Positions 1 to 8,241 of a stretch of 64,000 nt of DNA are shown here, piece by piece (the stretch's first letter is position 1; each line of letters starts with the position of its first letter). Made by a program: the position numbers and the translations under genes. Source of the DNA: an uncultured Oscillospiraceae bacterium (lineage in GTDB: Bacteria; Bacillota; Clostridia; Oscillospirales; Oscillospiraceae); assembly GCA_947632005.1 (NCBI GenBank), contig CANRNU010000006.1, positions 18,311 through 82,310 of the forward strand, read 5' to 3'. The notes beneath the pieces were generated by a model. That model saw nothing but the letters and a program-made list of their open reading frames with translations, did no database searches and was not told where the DNA came from.

Positions 1-983
1 AGGAACTCCAGACACGCGTCCACATGTCCGCCGTTTTTGTTGACCATCATCATGTTCAGGTTTCCGCCCTCGTAGGTGCCCCCGTCCTCCGTACCCAGGA
101 ACACGGGCATCAACGCAAAGTCGTCGACGGTGTACCGGCCGTCCTTCGCCAGGTCCGTATAGAACCAGGTGTCCCACATGAAGGTCATGACCGCCTGTCC
201 TCCGCTCATGACCGGGTCCACATCGTTGATGTCCCAGTTCAGGTATTCGTGCCCGAGCCAGCCCCGGTCGGCGGCGTCAGCGATCCACTGGACCATATCG
301 GTGACTTGAGGGATATCGGCATAGGTCACTTCGTTTCGGTTGAGCCTTTGCAGCAGCTCAGGGTCATCCGCAAAAACAGGGTCCAGGGCAAACTGCACCA
401 TCCATCCGCCGCCGGCGGCGGGCCAGCAGATGGGGAGATTGCCGGTCTCAGCCAGCGCCTCGCAGAGGATGTCGAACTCGGACTGGGTCGTGGCAGGCCG
501 CAGGCCAAGGTCATCAAGGATGGTCTTGTTGTAGTAACAGCCTGACACGGAATTCTCCCAGTAGGGCAGCCCCATCACGTTGCCCGCATCGTCCATGCAG
601 TACGCCAGGGAGCTCTCCGTCAGCTCGTCCACCCATGCCTGGTCGTTCAGGGGCATAAAGTTCTCTTCAAAGTCAAACCGGTCCAGATCCGCATTATGAA
701 AGTGCATAAATATGTCCGGGACCTCGCCTTTTGAAAAGCTCTCCGCCGCGGAGGTCTCAAATTCCGTGTCCTCAAAGAAGACCGGCTCAATCCGGTTGCC
801 TGTCGCCTTCTCATACTGCGCGAAGATGCTGGTCATATAACTTTTCGCAAGGTCGCTTTTCCTGCCCATAACGGTGATGGTCAGGCTGTCGCTGCCCTCA
901 CCTTCTCCCGGGCCAAAGCAGCCCGACAGCATGAGCGCCGATACGATAGAAACCAAGGGGAGAAAAACGCTTCGTTTTTTCAT
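1..983 (-). CDS. Extracellular solute-binding lipoprotein of a sugar-type ABC importer (3' end missing)
   Basis: The reading frame opens at an ATG at 983 behind GGAGGG and stays open to the window edge (327 codons). The N-terminus is a lipoprotein signal: MKKR, a hydrophobic stretch, then lipobox LSGC with the modified Cys at residue 22. The rest resembles family 1 (MalE/UgpB-like) substrate-binding proteins, with motifs such as GLPYW and YYNKTILDDLGL. Such proteins sit on the outer face of the membrane and pass a carbohydrate to ABC permeases, whose genes would lie outside the window downstream. The ligand cannot be read from the sequence. An AraC remnant just upstream may have been its regulator. 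The family call is confident; the sugar is unknown. Confidence 0.85.
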   Translation of the reverse strand, partial: MKKRSVFLPLVSIVSALMLSGCFGPGEGEGSDSLTITVMGRKSDLAKSYMTSIFAQYEKATGNRIEPVFFEDTEFETSAAESFSKGEVPDIFMHFHNADLDRFDFEENFMPLNDQAWVDELTESSLAYCMDDAGNVMGLPYWENSVSGCYYNKTILDDLGLRPATTQSEFDILCEALAETGNLPICWPAAGGGWMVQFALDPVFADDPELLQRLNRNEVTYADIPQVTDMVQWIADAADRGWLGHEYLNWDINDVDPVMSGGQAVMTFMWDTWFYTDLAKDGRYTVDDFALMPVFLGTEDGGTYEGGNLNMMMVNKNGGHVDACLEF

Positions 984-1109
984 ATCCCGCACCCTCCTTT
1001 GTCGGGGCCTGTTCCAGACAAATGACCATTCCAACTATTTCCATTATACATGGCGCCAGCCGTTGTGTAAAGCATCCGTCGGACATATTTTGACCGGGCC
1101 TCCCGGCTT

Positions 1110-1305
1110 CCCGGGCCGTCCCCCGTTTCCGGTAGGCCATGGGCGTCATGCCGTATTTCTCCCGGAACTGTCTTGTGAAATAGCTGCCGGAGGCAGACCC
1201 GCACGTCCCGGCGATCTCCGTGACAGACCGGCCAGTCGTCAGCAGCCGCCGGGCGGCGGACGTCTCCCTGCGGACAGCGTTCCTCCCGGGCGCGGCGGTA
1301 TGCGC
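1110..1305 (-). pseudogene. Remnant of an AraC-family regulator (C-terminal helix-turn-helix only)
   Basis: One minus-strand frame encodes the second half of an AraC DNA-binding domain: a RRLLTTGRSVTEIA helix, then SGSYFTRQFREKYGMTP and MAYRKR, the standard end of the family. No start codon or first helix-turn-helix precedes it. The coding similarity stops within about 60 bases of a palindrome and the repeat element at 1395-1858. The fragment points at the solute-binding protein gene, the usual place for a transporter regulator. I infer that the 5' part was lost, possibly when the repeat-bounded DUF559 element arrived. A frameshifted but complete gene is unlikely, because only about 80 bases remain before the repeat. 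Confidence 0.6.
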
Positions 1306-1394
1306 CCTCCGTGCCCGGGCCCTGGCGCTCCGGTGCCGGCAGTATTTTTGATAAGCGCGCCTCCCTCACGCGAGGGAGGCGCACATTATTGAAA

Positions 1395-1443
1395 GGCCCC
1401 CTTGTGTAAAGGGGGCTGTCAGCGAAGCTGACTGAGGGATTGT
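1395..1443. repeat. Left inverted copy of dispersed palindromic repeat (flanks DUF559 gene)
   Basis: It consists of a GC hairpin (cccccttgtgtaaaggggg), a short spacer, a small second hairpin (agcgaagct) and the signature gactgagggattgt. The same modular pattern occurs inverted at 1806-1858 and in composite form at 4233-4371 and 57618-57896. A separate 27-base perfect palindrome lies just outside at 1357-1383. The DUF559 stop codon lies inside this copy. Confidence 0.75.
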
Positions 1444-1787
1444 TTTACCATCCGATCTATGTATTCGCAAACGCCGTCAAAGTTCTGACCTATCTCATTA
1501 TTGGGTATTCTTACGACCGTCAGACCATATCCGGCCAAAAAGCCCGCTCTGGCAGCATCTTTCGCTATGGCGTTCGGCTCAAAATGCTGGGAACCATCCA
1601 ATTCGATGACCAGCTTCGCCTGGGCGCAGTAAAAGTCAACGATATATCTTCCCAAGACTTTCTGCCTTGAAAAAGGGATGGGATATCCCCGAAGGAAATC
1701 ATACCAGAGGCGCCGCTCTTCTCTCGTCATGTTCCGGCGCAGCTCCCGGGCCCTTGACGTGAGCGCTTTGTTATGCTTCCGCTCCAT
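1419..1787 (-). CDS. DUF559 / very-short-patch-repair-like endonuclease domain protein
   Basis: This 122-residue protein has the DUF559 pattern: N-terminal ARELRRNMTREERRLW, then FSRQKVLGRYIVDFYCAQAKLVIELDGSQHF, and VVRIPNNEI near the end. The D-x-Y-C...(V/I)E(L/V)DG arrangement matches the PD-(D/E)xK-like core of Vsr/DUF559 nucleases, so it probably cuts DNA; its substrate is unknown. The gene lies between inverted copies of a dispersed repeat, and its last residues (QSLSQLR) are encoded by the left copy. That makes gene plus repeats look like one mobile or co-spreading unit. No ribosome site stands out strongly. Confidence 0.8.
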   Translation of the reverse strand: MERKHNKALTSRARELRRNMTREERRLWYDFLRGYPIPFSRQKVLGRYIVDFYCAQAKLVIELDGSQHFEPNAIAKDAARAGFLAGYGLTVVRIPNNEIGQNFDGVCEYIDRMVKQSLSQLR

Positions 1788-1805
1788 AACATCCTCTCCG
1801 CCGTT

Positions 1806-1858
1806 ACAATCCCTCAGTCAGCGCTTCGCGCTGCCAGCTCCCTTTGCACAAGGGAGCC
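1806..1858. repeat. Right inverted copy of dispersed palindromic repeat
   Basis: In the opposite orientation to the copy at 1395-1443 it carries caatccctcagtc, a small hairpin (agcgcttcgcgct), gccagctccc and tttgcacaaggga. Together the two copies bracket the DUF559 gene. Confidence 0.75.
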
Positions 1859-1941
1859 ATAAGCGGTGCGCCTCCGGCGCGGTAAACACCGCTGTGCCGT
1901 GTTCATTATACACGCCGCCTCCCCGTCTGTAAAGCGCGCGA

Positions 1942-1974
1942 AAAGGCCGCGCAGGATGTTCCCGCGCGGCCTTT
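1942..1974 (-). terminator. Probable terminator of pnp
   Basis: An 11-bp GC-rich stem (aaaggccgcgc / gcgcggccttt) lies just after the pnp stop codon. A short T run follows on the minus strand. Confidence 0.7.
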
Positions 1975-1985
1975 GCCGTTGTTTT

Positions 1986-4133
1986 TTACTCCGCGTCGGG
2001 CCTGTCGATGGGCAGGCCGGCCTGCTGGCGCTCTTTGATGGCGTCTTTGCGGCTGAGGTTGACGCGGCCCCGGTCGTCGATCTCGCTGACCTTGACCCAG
2101 GTCCAGTCGCCTACGTTCAGCACGTCCTCCACCTTCTCGGTGCGCTTGAACTCCAGGTCCTTGATGTGGACCATGCCGTCCTTGCCGGGGACCAGCTCGA
2201 TGAACGCGCCGATGGGGATGATGCGCACGCACTTGCCGTAATAGAGCTGTCCCACCTCGGGCACGAAGACGATGTTGTCGATGGTCTTCTTGGCGGCCCG
2301 GCAGGCCTCGATGTCCTCGGAGGCGATATAGATGGTGCCGTCGTCCTCGATGTCGATCTTGCAGCCGGTGTCGGCCTGGATCTTCTGGATGACCTTGCCG
2401 CCGGAGCCGATGACCTCGCGGATCTTATCCGGGTCGATGGTCATCTTGATCATCTTGGGGGCGGAGGCGGCCAGCTCATGGCGCGGCTCGCTGATGACGG
2501 GCAGCATGATCTCGTCCAGGATCTGCAGCCGGGCCTCGTGGGTCATCTCAAAGGCCTTCTTGACGATCTCATGCTTCAGGCCGTCGTTCTTCAGATCCAT
2601 CTGGATGGCGGTGATGCCCTTCTTGGTACCGGCCACCTTGAAGTCCATCTCCCCGTGGAAGTCCTCCACGCCCTGGATGTCGATGAAGGTGGTGAAGTCG
2701 TCGCCGTCCTGGATGAGGCCGCAGCTGATGCCGGCCACGGGGGCCTTGATGGGCACGCCGGCGGCCATGAGGCTCAGGGTGGTGCCGCAGATGGAGCCCT
2801 GGGAGGTGGAGCCGTTGGACGAGAGCACCTCGCTGACCACGCGGATGGCATAGGGGAAGTCCTCGACCGGCGGGATGACCGCCTCCAGGGCCTTCTCCAC
2901 CAGGGCGCCGTGGCCCTGCTCCCGGCGGCTCACAGACCGGCTGGCGCGGGCCTCGCCGGTGGAGTAGCTGGGCATGTTGTAGTGGTGCATGAACCGCTTC
3001 TCGTCCTCTTCCCAGATGGTGTCCAGCTTCTGGGCGGCGGAGAGGGTGTTCAGGGTGGTGATGGACAGCACCTGGGTCTGGCCGCGGGTGAACAGGGCGG
3101 AGCCGTGGACCCCGGGGATCACGTCGATCTGGCTGTCCAGGGGACGGATCTCATTCATGGCCCGGCCGTCCACGCGCTTGCCGGCCAGCAGCCACTTCTT
3201 CACGACCTTCTTCTGCAGCTTGTAGAGGATCTCGTCCATGTAGTTCATCATGTCGGGATGCTCTTCGCCGTACTTTTCCTGCATGGCGGTGACCCACTCG
3301 TTGACCCGGGCCTCCCGGACGTTCTTGTCGTCGGTGTCCATGCAGTGCTCCATGCCCTCGAACTCGTTGGCCACCAGCGTCTCGAACAGCTCGTCGTCGA
3401 AGGCGGCGTGCTCGTACTCGAACTTGGGCTTGCCCACCTCGGCCACCATCTGGTCGATCAGGTCCAGCACGCCCTGGAGCTTTTCGTGGGCCTGGACGAT
3501 GCCCTCATACATGACGTCGTCGGGGATCTCCTTGGCCTCGGCCTCGATCATGACGATCTTCTTGTGGGTGGCGGCCACGGTGACGGTCATCTGGTTGACT
3601 TCCTTCTCGGCGTGGGTGGGGTTGAAGAGGTACTTCTCCCCGTCCCAGCCCAGCACGATGCCGGCGATGGGGCCGTTGAAGGGCACGTCGGAGATGGACA
3701 CGGCGGCGGCCGCGCCGATCATGGCGGTGATCTCGGGAGAGCAGTCCCGGTCCACGTTCATGACCTCGCAGGCGATGACCACGTCATTGCGCAGGTCGGA
3801 GGGGAACAGGGGACGCATGGGCCGGTCGATGAGACGGCTGGCCAGCACCGCGGGCAGAGAGGGGCGGCCCTCCCGGCGCAGGAAGGAGCCGGGGATGCGG
3901 CCCACGGCGTAGAGCTTCTCGTTGAAGTCCACGGCGAGAGGGAAATAGTCGATGCCGTCCTTGGGCCGGGCGGAGGCGGTGACGGTGCACAGGACCGTGG
4001 TCTGGCCGTACTGGACCAGCACGGAGGCGTTGCACAGCTCCGCCATCCGGCCCACCTCCATCTTCAGGGGCCGGCCGCAGAAGTCCATCTCCCAGCGGTG
4101 GAGATTGTCGAATGTCTTGTGTTTGATGATCAT
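1986..4133 (-). CDS. pnp: Polyribonucleotide nucleotidyltransferase (PNPase)
   Basis: This 715-residue protein degrades RNA 3' to 5' by phosphorolysis and is a core part of bacterial mRNA turnover. The usual PNPase order is visible: a first RNase PH domain (about 10-140, with RPSLPAVLASRLIDRP), an alpha-helical linker, a second RNase PH domain (about 320-540, with RREQGHGALVEKALE and SNGSTSQGSICG), a KH domain with VIGSGGKVIQ, and a C-terminal S1 domain (VVGQ-like start, GMVHIKDL). The ATG at 4133 is chosen over one 27 bases upstream because a GAAAGGAAAG site precedes it. The gene follows rpsO, the widespread rpsO-pnp order. A repeat element and the rpsO terminator lie between them, so pnp probably has its own promoter. 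Confidence 0.97.
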   Translation of the reverse strand: MIIKHKTFDNLHRWEMDFCGRPLKMEVGRMAELCNASVLVQYGQTTVLCTVTASARPKDGIDYFPLAVDFNEKLYAVGRIPGSFLRREGRPSLPAVLASRLIDRPMRPLFPSDLRNDVVIACEVMNVDRDCSPEITAMIGAAAAVSISDVPFNGPIAGIVLGWDGEKYLFNPTHAEKEVNQMTVTVAATHKKIVMIEAEAKEIPDDVMYEGIVQAHEKLQGVLDLIDQMVAEVGKPKFEYEHAAFDDELFETLVANEFEGMEHCMDTDDKNVREARVNEWVTAMQEKYGEEHPDMMNYMDEILYKLQKKVVKKWLLAGKRVDGRAMNEIRPLDSQIDVIPGVHGSALFTRGQTQVLSITTLNTLSAAQKLDTIWEEDEKRFMHHYNMPSYSTGEARASRSVSRREQGHGALVEKALEAVIPPVEDFPYAIRVVSEVLSSNGSTSQGSICGTTLSLMAAGVPIKAPVAGISCGLIQDGDDFTTFIDIQGVEDFHGEMDFKVAGTKKGITAIQMDLKNDGLKHEIVKKAFEMTHEARLQILDEIMLPVISEPRHELAASAPKMIKMTIDPDKIREVIGSGGKVIQKIQADTGCKIDIEDDGTIYIASEDIEACRAAKKTIDNIVFVPEVGQLYYGKCVRIIPIGAFIELVPGKDGMVHIKDLEFKRTEKVEDVLNVGDWTWVKVSEIDDRGRVNLSRKDAIKERQQAGLPIDRPDAE

Positions 4134-4232
4134 TTGTTCTTTCCTTTCATTCCATACCAAATTCTATCCAGGAAACCCGCCGGGGCGGGTAACTTTCAGT
4201 AAACTATCGCCGCCAAGCGATACATGATTGAA

Positions 4233-4371
4233 GGCTCCCTTGTGCAAAGGGAGCTGGCTCCGGCGATAGCCGGAGACTGAGGGATCGTTGCCGGACCGGA
4301 GGTTGCCTCAACACTGGCAACAACCCCTCCGCCTCGCTATCGCTCGGCACCTCCCCTTGCACAGGGGAGGC
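4233..4371. repeat. Composite dispersed palindromic repeat between rpsO and pnp
   Basis: Arm one (4233 to about 4290) has a ctcccttgtgcaaagggag hairpin, a second hairpin (tccggcgatagccgga) and gactgagggatcgtt. Arm two (4320-4371) is its inverted partner, with acaacccctccgcctcgct and cctccccttgcacaggggagg. It is the same family as the DUF559-flanking repeats but with no gene inside. Confidence 0.75.
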
Positions 4372-4390
4372 GTCCAAAGCGGTAGGAAAT

Positions 4391-4427
4391 CAAAAATGAG
4401 TGGGACAGTATGAACTTGTCCCACTCA
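4391..4427 (-). terminator. rpsO terminator
   Basis: A perfect stem (tgagtgggaca / tgtcccactca) is followed on the minus strand by a TTTTTG run. Confidence 0.85.
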
Positions 4428-4463
4428 AAAATCCTTCATAACCCTCAGTGCAAGTAACGAAAC

Positions 4464-4730
4464 TTACTTACGGATGCCAAGCTTGGCGATGATGGCGCGG
4501 TAGCGCTCGATGTCGTTCTTGGCCACATAGTCCAGCAGACGGCGGCGCTTGCCGATCATCTTGAACAGGCCCATACGGCTGTGATTGTCCTTCTTGTGCA
4601 CCTTCAGGTGCTCGGTGAGCTGATTGATGCGCTCGGTGAGGATGGCGATCTGGACTTCCGGAGAACCGGTGTCGCCCTCATGGGTCTTGTTGTTTTCGAT
4701 GATAGCGGTCTTCTGTTCCTTGGTGATCAT
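4464..4730 (-). CDS. rpsO: 30S ribosomal protein S15
   Basis: The 88-residue product has the full S15 length and hallmarks: [40 protein letters not shown] and RRRLLDYV. It binds the central domain of 16S rRNA early in small-subunit assembly. GAAAGGAAG stands 7-8 bases ahead of the ATG. A strong terminator follows, then pnp on the same strand. Confidence 0.98.
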   Translation of the reverse strand: MITKEQKTAIIENNKTHEGDTGSPEVQIAILTERINQLTEHLKVHKKDNHSRMGLFKMIGKRRRLLDYVAKNDIERYRAIIAKLGIRK

Positions 4731-4925
4731 GGTCTTTGCCCTTCCTTTCGGTTTTACTAGACCCTGCGTCTGAGTGGGGGGCTGCGCCCCGGACCAAGTG
4801 CGCGGGTTTTTCCAAGCTCTGGTACTATATCATACATTATCCCGTTTGTCAAAAAATATTTGCAAAAGGACACAAAAACGCCGCCTCCCTCAGGAAAGCG
4901 GCGCTTTTGGGGGCAAACCGGCAGT

Positions 4926-5780
4926 TCACCGTCTGCCCAGGGCGAACTTGCCCGCCCGCATGGAGGCGATGACGCCCCCGTCGATGAGAAGGTCCGTGCC
5001 GGTGATGAACCCGGCGTCCGGCCCCAGCAGAAACACCCCCGCCGCCGCGATCTCGTCAATGGTGCCCGTGCGCCGGGCCGGGGAGGCGTCGATCATGCCC
5101 TGGTAGGTGTTGCCGGGGGCGTTGAACTCATCATAAGCCAGGGGCGTAACGATGATGCCGGGGCTCAGGGTATTGATACGGGCCCGCCGTTCGCCCCAGG
5201 TGGTGGCGGCCGCCGCCTGGACCCGGAGCTGGTTGGCCCGCTTGGCCACGATGTAGGCCGCGCCGGAAGAGGCCGTCTTGCTCCCGTCCAGGCAGGGCAG
5301 CTTGGCCAGCTCCGCCGCGGGCGTCATGGCCAGGGCCTGCTCGTCCTCCTTTGTCAGCGCCGAGGGCATATACCCGGTCTGGCTGGCCACCACCAGGCCC
5401 GCGCCGCCGGGGGCCATCACCGCGCCGAAGGCGTCGATGGCGTATGCGGTGCCGATCAGGTCCAAAGCGATGATGTGTTCCGGCTTGGCCTGACTGGGAG
5501 AGGCCCCCGCCGTCATAACAAACACCTTGACCGGCCCCAGGGACGCAGCCTTCTCCGCAAAGGCTTTCAGGGAAGCCGGGTCGCAGGCGTCCACAATGTA
5601 GGTCTGCACGTCATAGCCGCTGTACTGAAAATCATGGCTCACCCGCTCCAGGGCCTTTTCGCTGATGTCGCCCAGGAGTATCCTTTTGCCCGCCGCCACC
5701 CGCCGAAGGATGGCGGTGCCCATGGCCCCCGCGCCCAGCAGGACCACCACATCTTTGTTCTCGTTCCGATCCAGGATCAT
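4926..5780 (-). CDS. Short-chain dehydrogenase/reductase (SDR) family oxidoreductase
   Basis: This 284-residue Rossmann-fold enzyme starts at ATG 5780 behind AAGGAGG. The cofactor-binding loop is GAGAMG at about residues 15-20. The catalytic Tyr-x-x-x-Lys is in AAYIVAKR, and NTLSPGIIVTPL and GGVIAS are typical SDR C-terminal motifs. It should reduce or oxidise a carbonyl or alcohol with NAD(P)(H), but the substrate is unknown. It is divergent from a LysR regulator 113 bases away, the classic arrangement in which the regulator controls the neighbouring enzyme gene. The central region (KTASSGAA) is slightly unlike common sugar or steroid SDRs. Confidence 0.88.
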   Translation of the reverse strand: MILDRNENKDVVVLLGAGAMGTAILRRVAAGKRILLGDISEKALERVSHDFQYSGYDVQTYIVDACDPASLKAFAEKAASLGPVKVFVMTAGASPSQAKPEHIIALDLIGTAYAIDAFGAVMAPGGAGLVVASQTGYMPSALTKEDEQALAMTPAAELAKLPCLDGSKTASSGAAYIVAKRANQLRVQAAAATTWGERRARINTLSPGIIVTPLAYDEFNAPGNTYQGMIDASPARRTGTIDEIAAAGVFLLGPDAGFITGTDLLIDGGVIASMRAGKFALGRR

Positions 5781-5893
5781 AGTCGCGCCCTCCTTGTTGT
5801 CCTTGACAAGACCAGTATAGCATTGTAGAATCAATAAAGCTAAACGAAGTATTAGATAATTAATCGAAAATACTGATTATACGGGTGAACGGC

Positions 5894-6790
5894 ATGACCA
5901 CAAAAGATATGGATGCCATCCTGGAGGTGGCCCAGACCCACAATTTCAACCGGGCAGCGGAGAATCTCTTTATGGCCCAGTCCACCCTCAGCTACCACAT
6001 CAAGGCGGTAGAGGACGAGCTGGGCTTTGCCATCTTCGTCCGCTCTGGCAAGGGCGCGGCCCTGACGCCCGCCGGGGAGCAGTTTTGCGTCACGCTGCGA
6101 AACGTCCGCCAGGAGCTGAAAAACGCCGTGGAACAGGCCCAGAACTTCAGCGCCCGGTACGCGGAGAACATCTCCATCGGCATGCCTGTCCGCTCGGCCA
6201 TCTATGACCTGCCTCGGCTCATGCGCCGGTTCGCCCAGCTCCACCCGGCGGTCTCCGTCACGCCGGTCTACTCCTACGCCAGCTCCATCGACCAGTTTTT
6301 GAAGGGGGAAACGGACATCCTCTTTGCACTGGAGACCAGCGTCCGGCATATCTCCGATATTCGGATCGAACCATTTTACGAAAGCCCCATCTATCTTCTC
6401 ACCCTGCCCGGCGACCCCCTGGCGCAAAAGGCGCGTGTCACAGCGGAGGACCTGACAGGCCGGACGCTGATGATCGGCGGCGGCTCCCCGCCTGCTCTGA
6501 AAAAGGTGCAGCAGCGGATCATCGCCGGGGGCCGTGTGAACTACTTCAACAGCGCCGACCATGAGACCACGCTGACCAACGTGGCGGCGGAGAAGGGTGT
6601 GTGCCTCTCGCCGGGGTTTCTCAACGACCACAACCCCGAATTTGCCTGGACGCCCTTTGACTGCCGGGAGACCATATCCTGCGTGCTCTGCACCCACCGG
6701 GAGGACCAGCGCCCCATCGTCCGGGAGTTCGTGGCCCTCCTGCGGGAGCACTACGCCGACACGGGACAGCAGAAAGGCCGTGCTCTCTGA
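5894..6790 (+). CDS. LysR-family transcriptional regulator
   Basis: The product (298 residues from ATG 5894; GTG 5885 is an alternative, and neither has a clear ribosome site) has an N-terminal winged helix. The signature is FNRAAENLFMAQSTLSYHIKAVE followed by ELGFAIFVRSGKGAALTPAG. The remainder is a periplasmic-binding-protein-like effector domain that senses a small molecule. Transcribed away from the SDR gene, it probably activates that gene from the shared 113-base AT-rich spacer. A terminator overlaps its stop codon. The effector is unknown. Confidence 0.9.
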   Translation: MTTKDMDAILEVAQTHNFNRAAENLFMAQSTLSYHIKAVEDELGFAIFVRSGKGAALTPAGEQFCVTLRNVRQELKNAVEQAQNFSARYAENISIGMPVRSAIYDLPRLMRRFAQLHPAVSVTPVYSYASSIDQFLKGETDILFALETSVRHISDIRIEPFYESPIYLLTLPGDPLAQKARVTAEDLTGRTLMIGGGSPPALKKVQQRIIAGGRVNYFNSADHETTLTNVAAEKGVCLSPGFLNDHNPEFAWTPFDCRETISCVLCTHREDQRPIVREFVALLREHYADTGQQKGRAL

Positions 6791-6805
6791 CAGAGCACGG
6801 CCTTT
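6773..6805 (+). terminator. Terminator of the LysR gene
   Basis: A 13-bp perfect stem (aaaggccgtgctc / gagcacggccttt) overlaps the stop codon. The 94 bases from here to the next gene contain a stretch resembling the typA 3' end (see findings). Confidence 0.75.
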
Positions 6806-6899
6806 AGCTTATTCATTTCACTTCCGGACCTGGCTCTTCATGGGCTTTTTTGGCAGGAAAGCGGGCCCGGGCCTCTTGTCCGGAGGAGGCCGGAGAAAC

Positions 6900-7886
6900 T
6901 CAGAGCACAGACTCTCTGTGATAATCTGTCACATCGCTGCCCAATTTCTCGTATAATTCCTTCACTCTGATCTCTTGATTCCGGACCGCTTTCAGCTCGC
7001 GGTCCGTTACGCCTATAAACTCAACAAAACACACCTTGCCATTGGGGGTGTCGATCTCGTGGAATTTATCGTCCGGCACAGTGATGAAACCGGTGATATT
7101 GGACCTTCTGTTGCAGTCTATCCCCTCCGACTGGCCCGTATACAAGCTCTCATAGACATGGAACAGCTCGCCATTCGTGAACGTGATCCGGGCGATCGAC
7201 TGCAATATCCCGCAGACGCATCTTATCTCATCTTCCTCGTTCTCATAGGCGTCTTTTTTCAGCTTAAAGGTAAATTCCATGCCATAGCCGCTGATCTCCG
7301 GGATGTCCGACTCCTTGTCGTACAATTCGGATAAACCATAGGTCACGAAATGCCAATAGCTGCCGCCGTCATACACGCTGATCCCGTCCAGGGGCTGATC
7401 TCCCCCAAACCGCCAGTTGATAAGAGTGCCGTAATGCTTCGGGTCCTCCTGATGGGGATATACCCTGTCGCATTCCTCTGTTATCGCGTCCCATCCCGGC
7501 GCATCGTCCTCCGGCGGCTCCTGCTGAAGCTGGAGCATTTCCGCCAGCGACAATCCTTTTATCAGGATCGCGTCGTCCCTCTCGTCGATCTTCTGCTCCT
7601 GCAAGCGTGCCAAGGCGGCGAAATACTCCTGTTCAAATAAGACTTCCCCCTTCGTCGTGCTGAAAAACACGATCTTCCACTGTCTCACCGGTCTCCCGTC
7701 AACTTGATATTGATTTTGCGGCGCTTTGAAAAGGACAGTGTCTGTCCCCTCCGTTAACGCGACGGCGCCGAAGGGCTCTCCCTGGGGGTCCACATAAAAC
7801 TTTGGCACGGCGGTATAGGCTTGTGCCCAGACAGCGGACGCTGCATCTGCTTCGTTTTTCTTCCTGAACTTTTCAAACAGTCCCAT
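6900..7886 (-). CDS. Suppressor-of-fused (SUFU) domain protein
   Basis: The protein has 328 residues. The C-terminal two thirds carry the SUFU-like pattern of bacterial immunity-type proteins: ISVYDGGSYWHFVTYGLSELY, SGYGMEFTFKL, and then a long beta-rich tail with FVEFIGVTDREL. In bacteria such domains often occur as immunity or toxin-associated modules; no toxin partner is seen here. The first 150 residues are unassigned. The gene lies about 345 bases downstream of the promoter of a structured RNA whose second copy precedes another unrelated gene, so its leader may be regulatory. The start follows AGGGGACAACG. Confidence 0.75.
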   Translation of the reverse strand: MGLFEKFRKKNEADAASAVWAQAYTAVPKFYVDPQGEPFGAVALTEGTDTVLFKAPQNQYQVDGRPVRQWKIVFFSTTKGEVLFEQEYFAALARLQEQKIDERDDAILIKGLSLAEMLQLQQEPPEDDAPGWDAITEECDRVYPHQEDPKHYGTLINWRFGGDQPLDGISVYDGGSYWHFVTYGLSELYDKESDIPEISGYGMEFTFKLKKDAYENEEDEIRCVCGILQSIARITFTNGELFHVYESLYTGQSEGIDCNRRSNITGFITVPDDKFHEIDTPNGKVCFVEFIGVTDRELKAVRNQEIRVKELYEKLGSDVTDYHRESVL

Positions 7887-7999
7887 CGTTGTCCCCTCCG
7901 CCGGCCAAAGCCGGACCGCAAGGACCCGGAGCCATACTCAAAACGCGCTTTCTCATGTTGTTCCTTTCCTTTCTTTTGTTCCGGCAGTCGGACCCGGGA

Positions 8000-8240
8000 C
8001 GGGGCATTCCCGCCCCGGGTCTTTCCGCCGAGACAACGCAAAAGCGGCGCAGGGGTTCTCCCCTACACCGCGAAAGGACACAACACCGCCCGTTCCACCT
8101 TTCCCCTTGTAAAAATCAGGGGGAGCGGGTATAATGAGGCGTGGCGCAGTGATTCTGCTGTGTGGGAGGGCTCTTCTCCTGCATAGGGCCGCGGGGTGTT
8201 GCGAGCGCCCCGCGGCCTGCCTTTGGATGTCTCGCAAGGC
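8000..8240 (-). ncRNA. Structured RNA or long 5' leader, copy 1
   Basis: About 240 bases are conserved with the plus strand at 60560-60800. The order is: promoter, a covarying GC hairpin (ggccgcgggg...ccccgcggcc), the block ctatgcaggag, a cacacagc block, a small hairpin, tttttacaag, and a last hairpin pair (gcggtgt...gcgccgc). Hairpin sequences differ between the copies but pairing is kept, as in a functional RNA. It precedes the SUFU gene. I do not recognise the family; 6S-like or raiA-motif RNA are candidates only. Confidence 0.55.
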
Positions 8241-8241
8241 C

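Noticed and set aside
1866..4202. A plus-strand open frame opposite pnp
   Set aside because: Asp/Gly/His/Leu-rich shadow of the pnp coding frame.
8107..8135. Plus-strand promoter for a separate RNA
   Set aside because: Not taken as a feature because the same bases could be conserved RNA structure; kept only as a finding.
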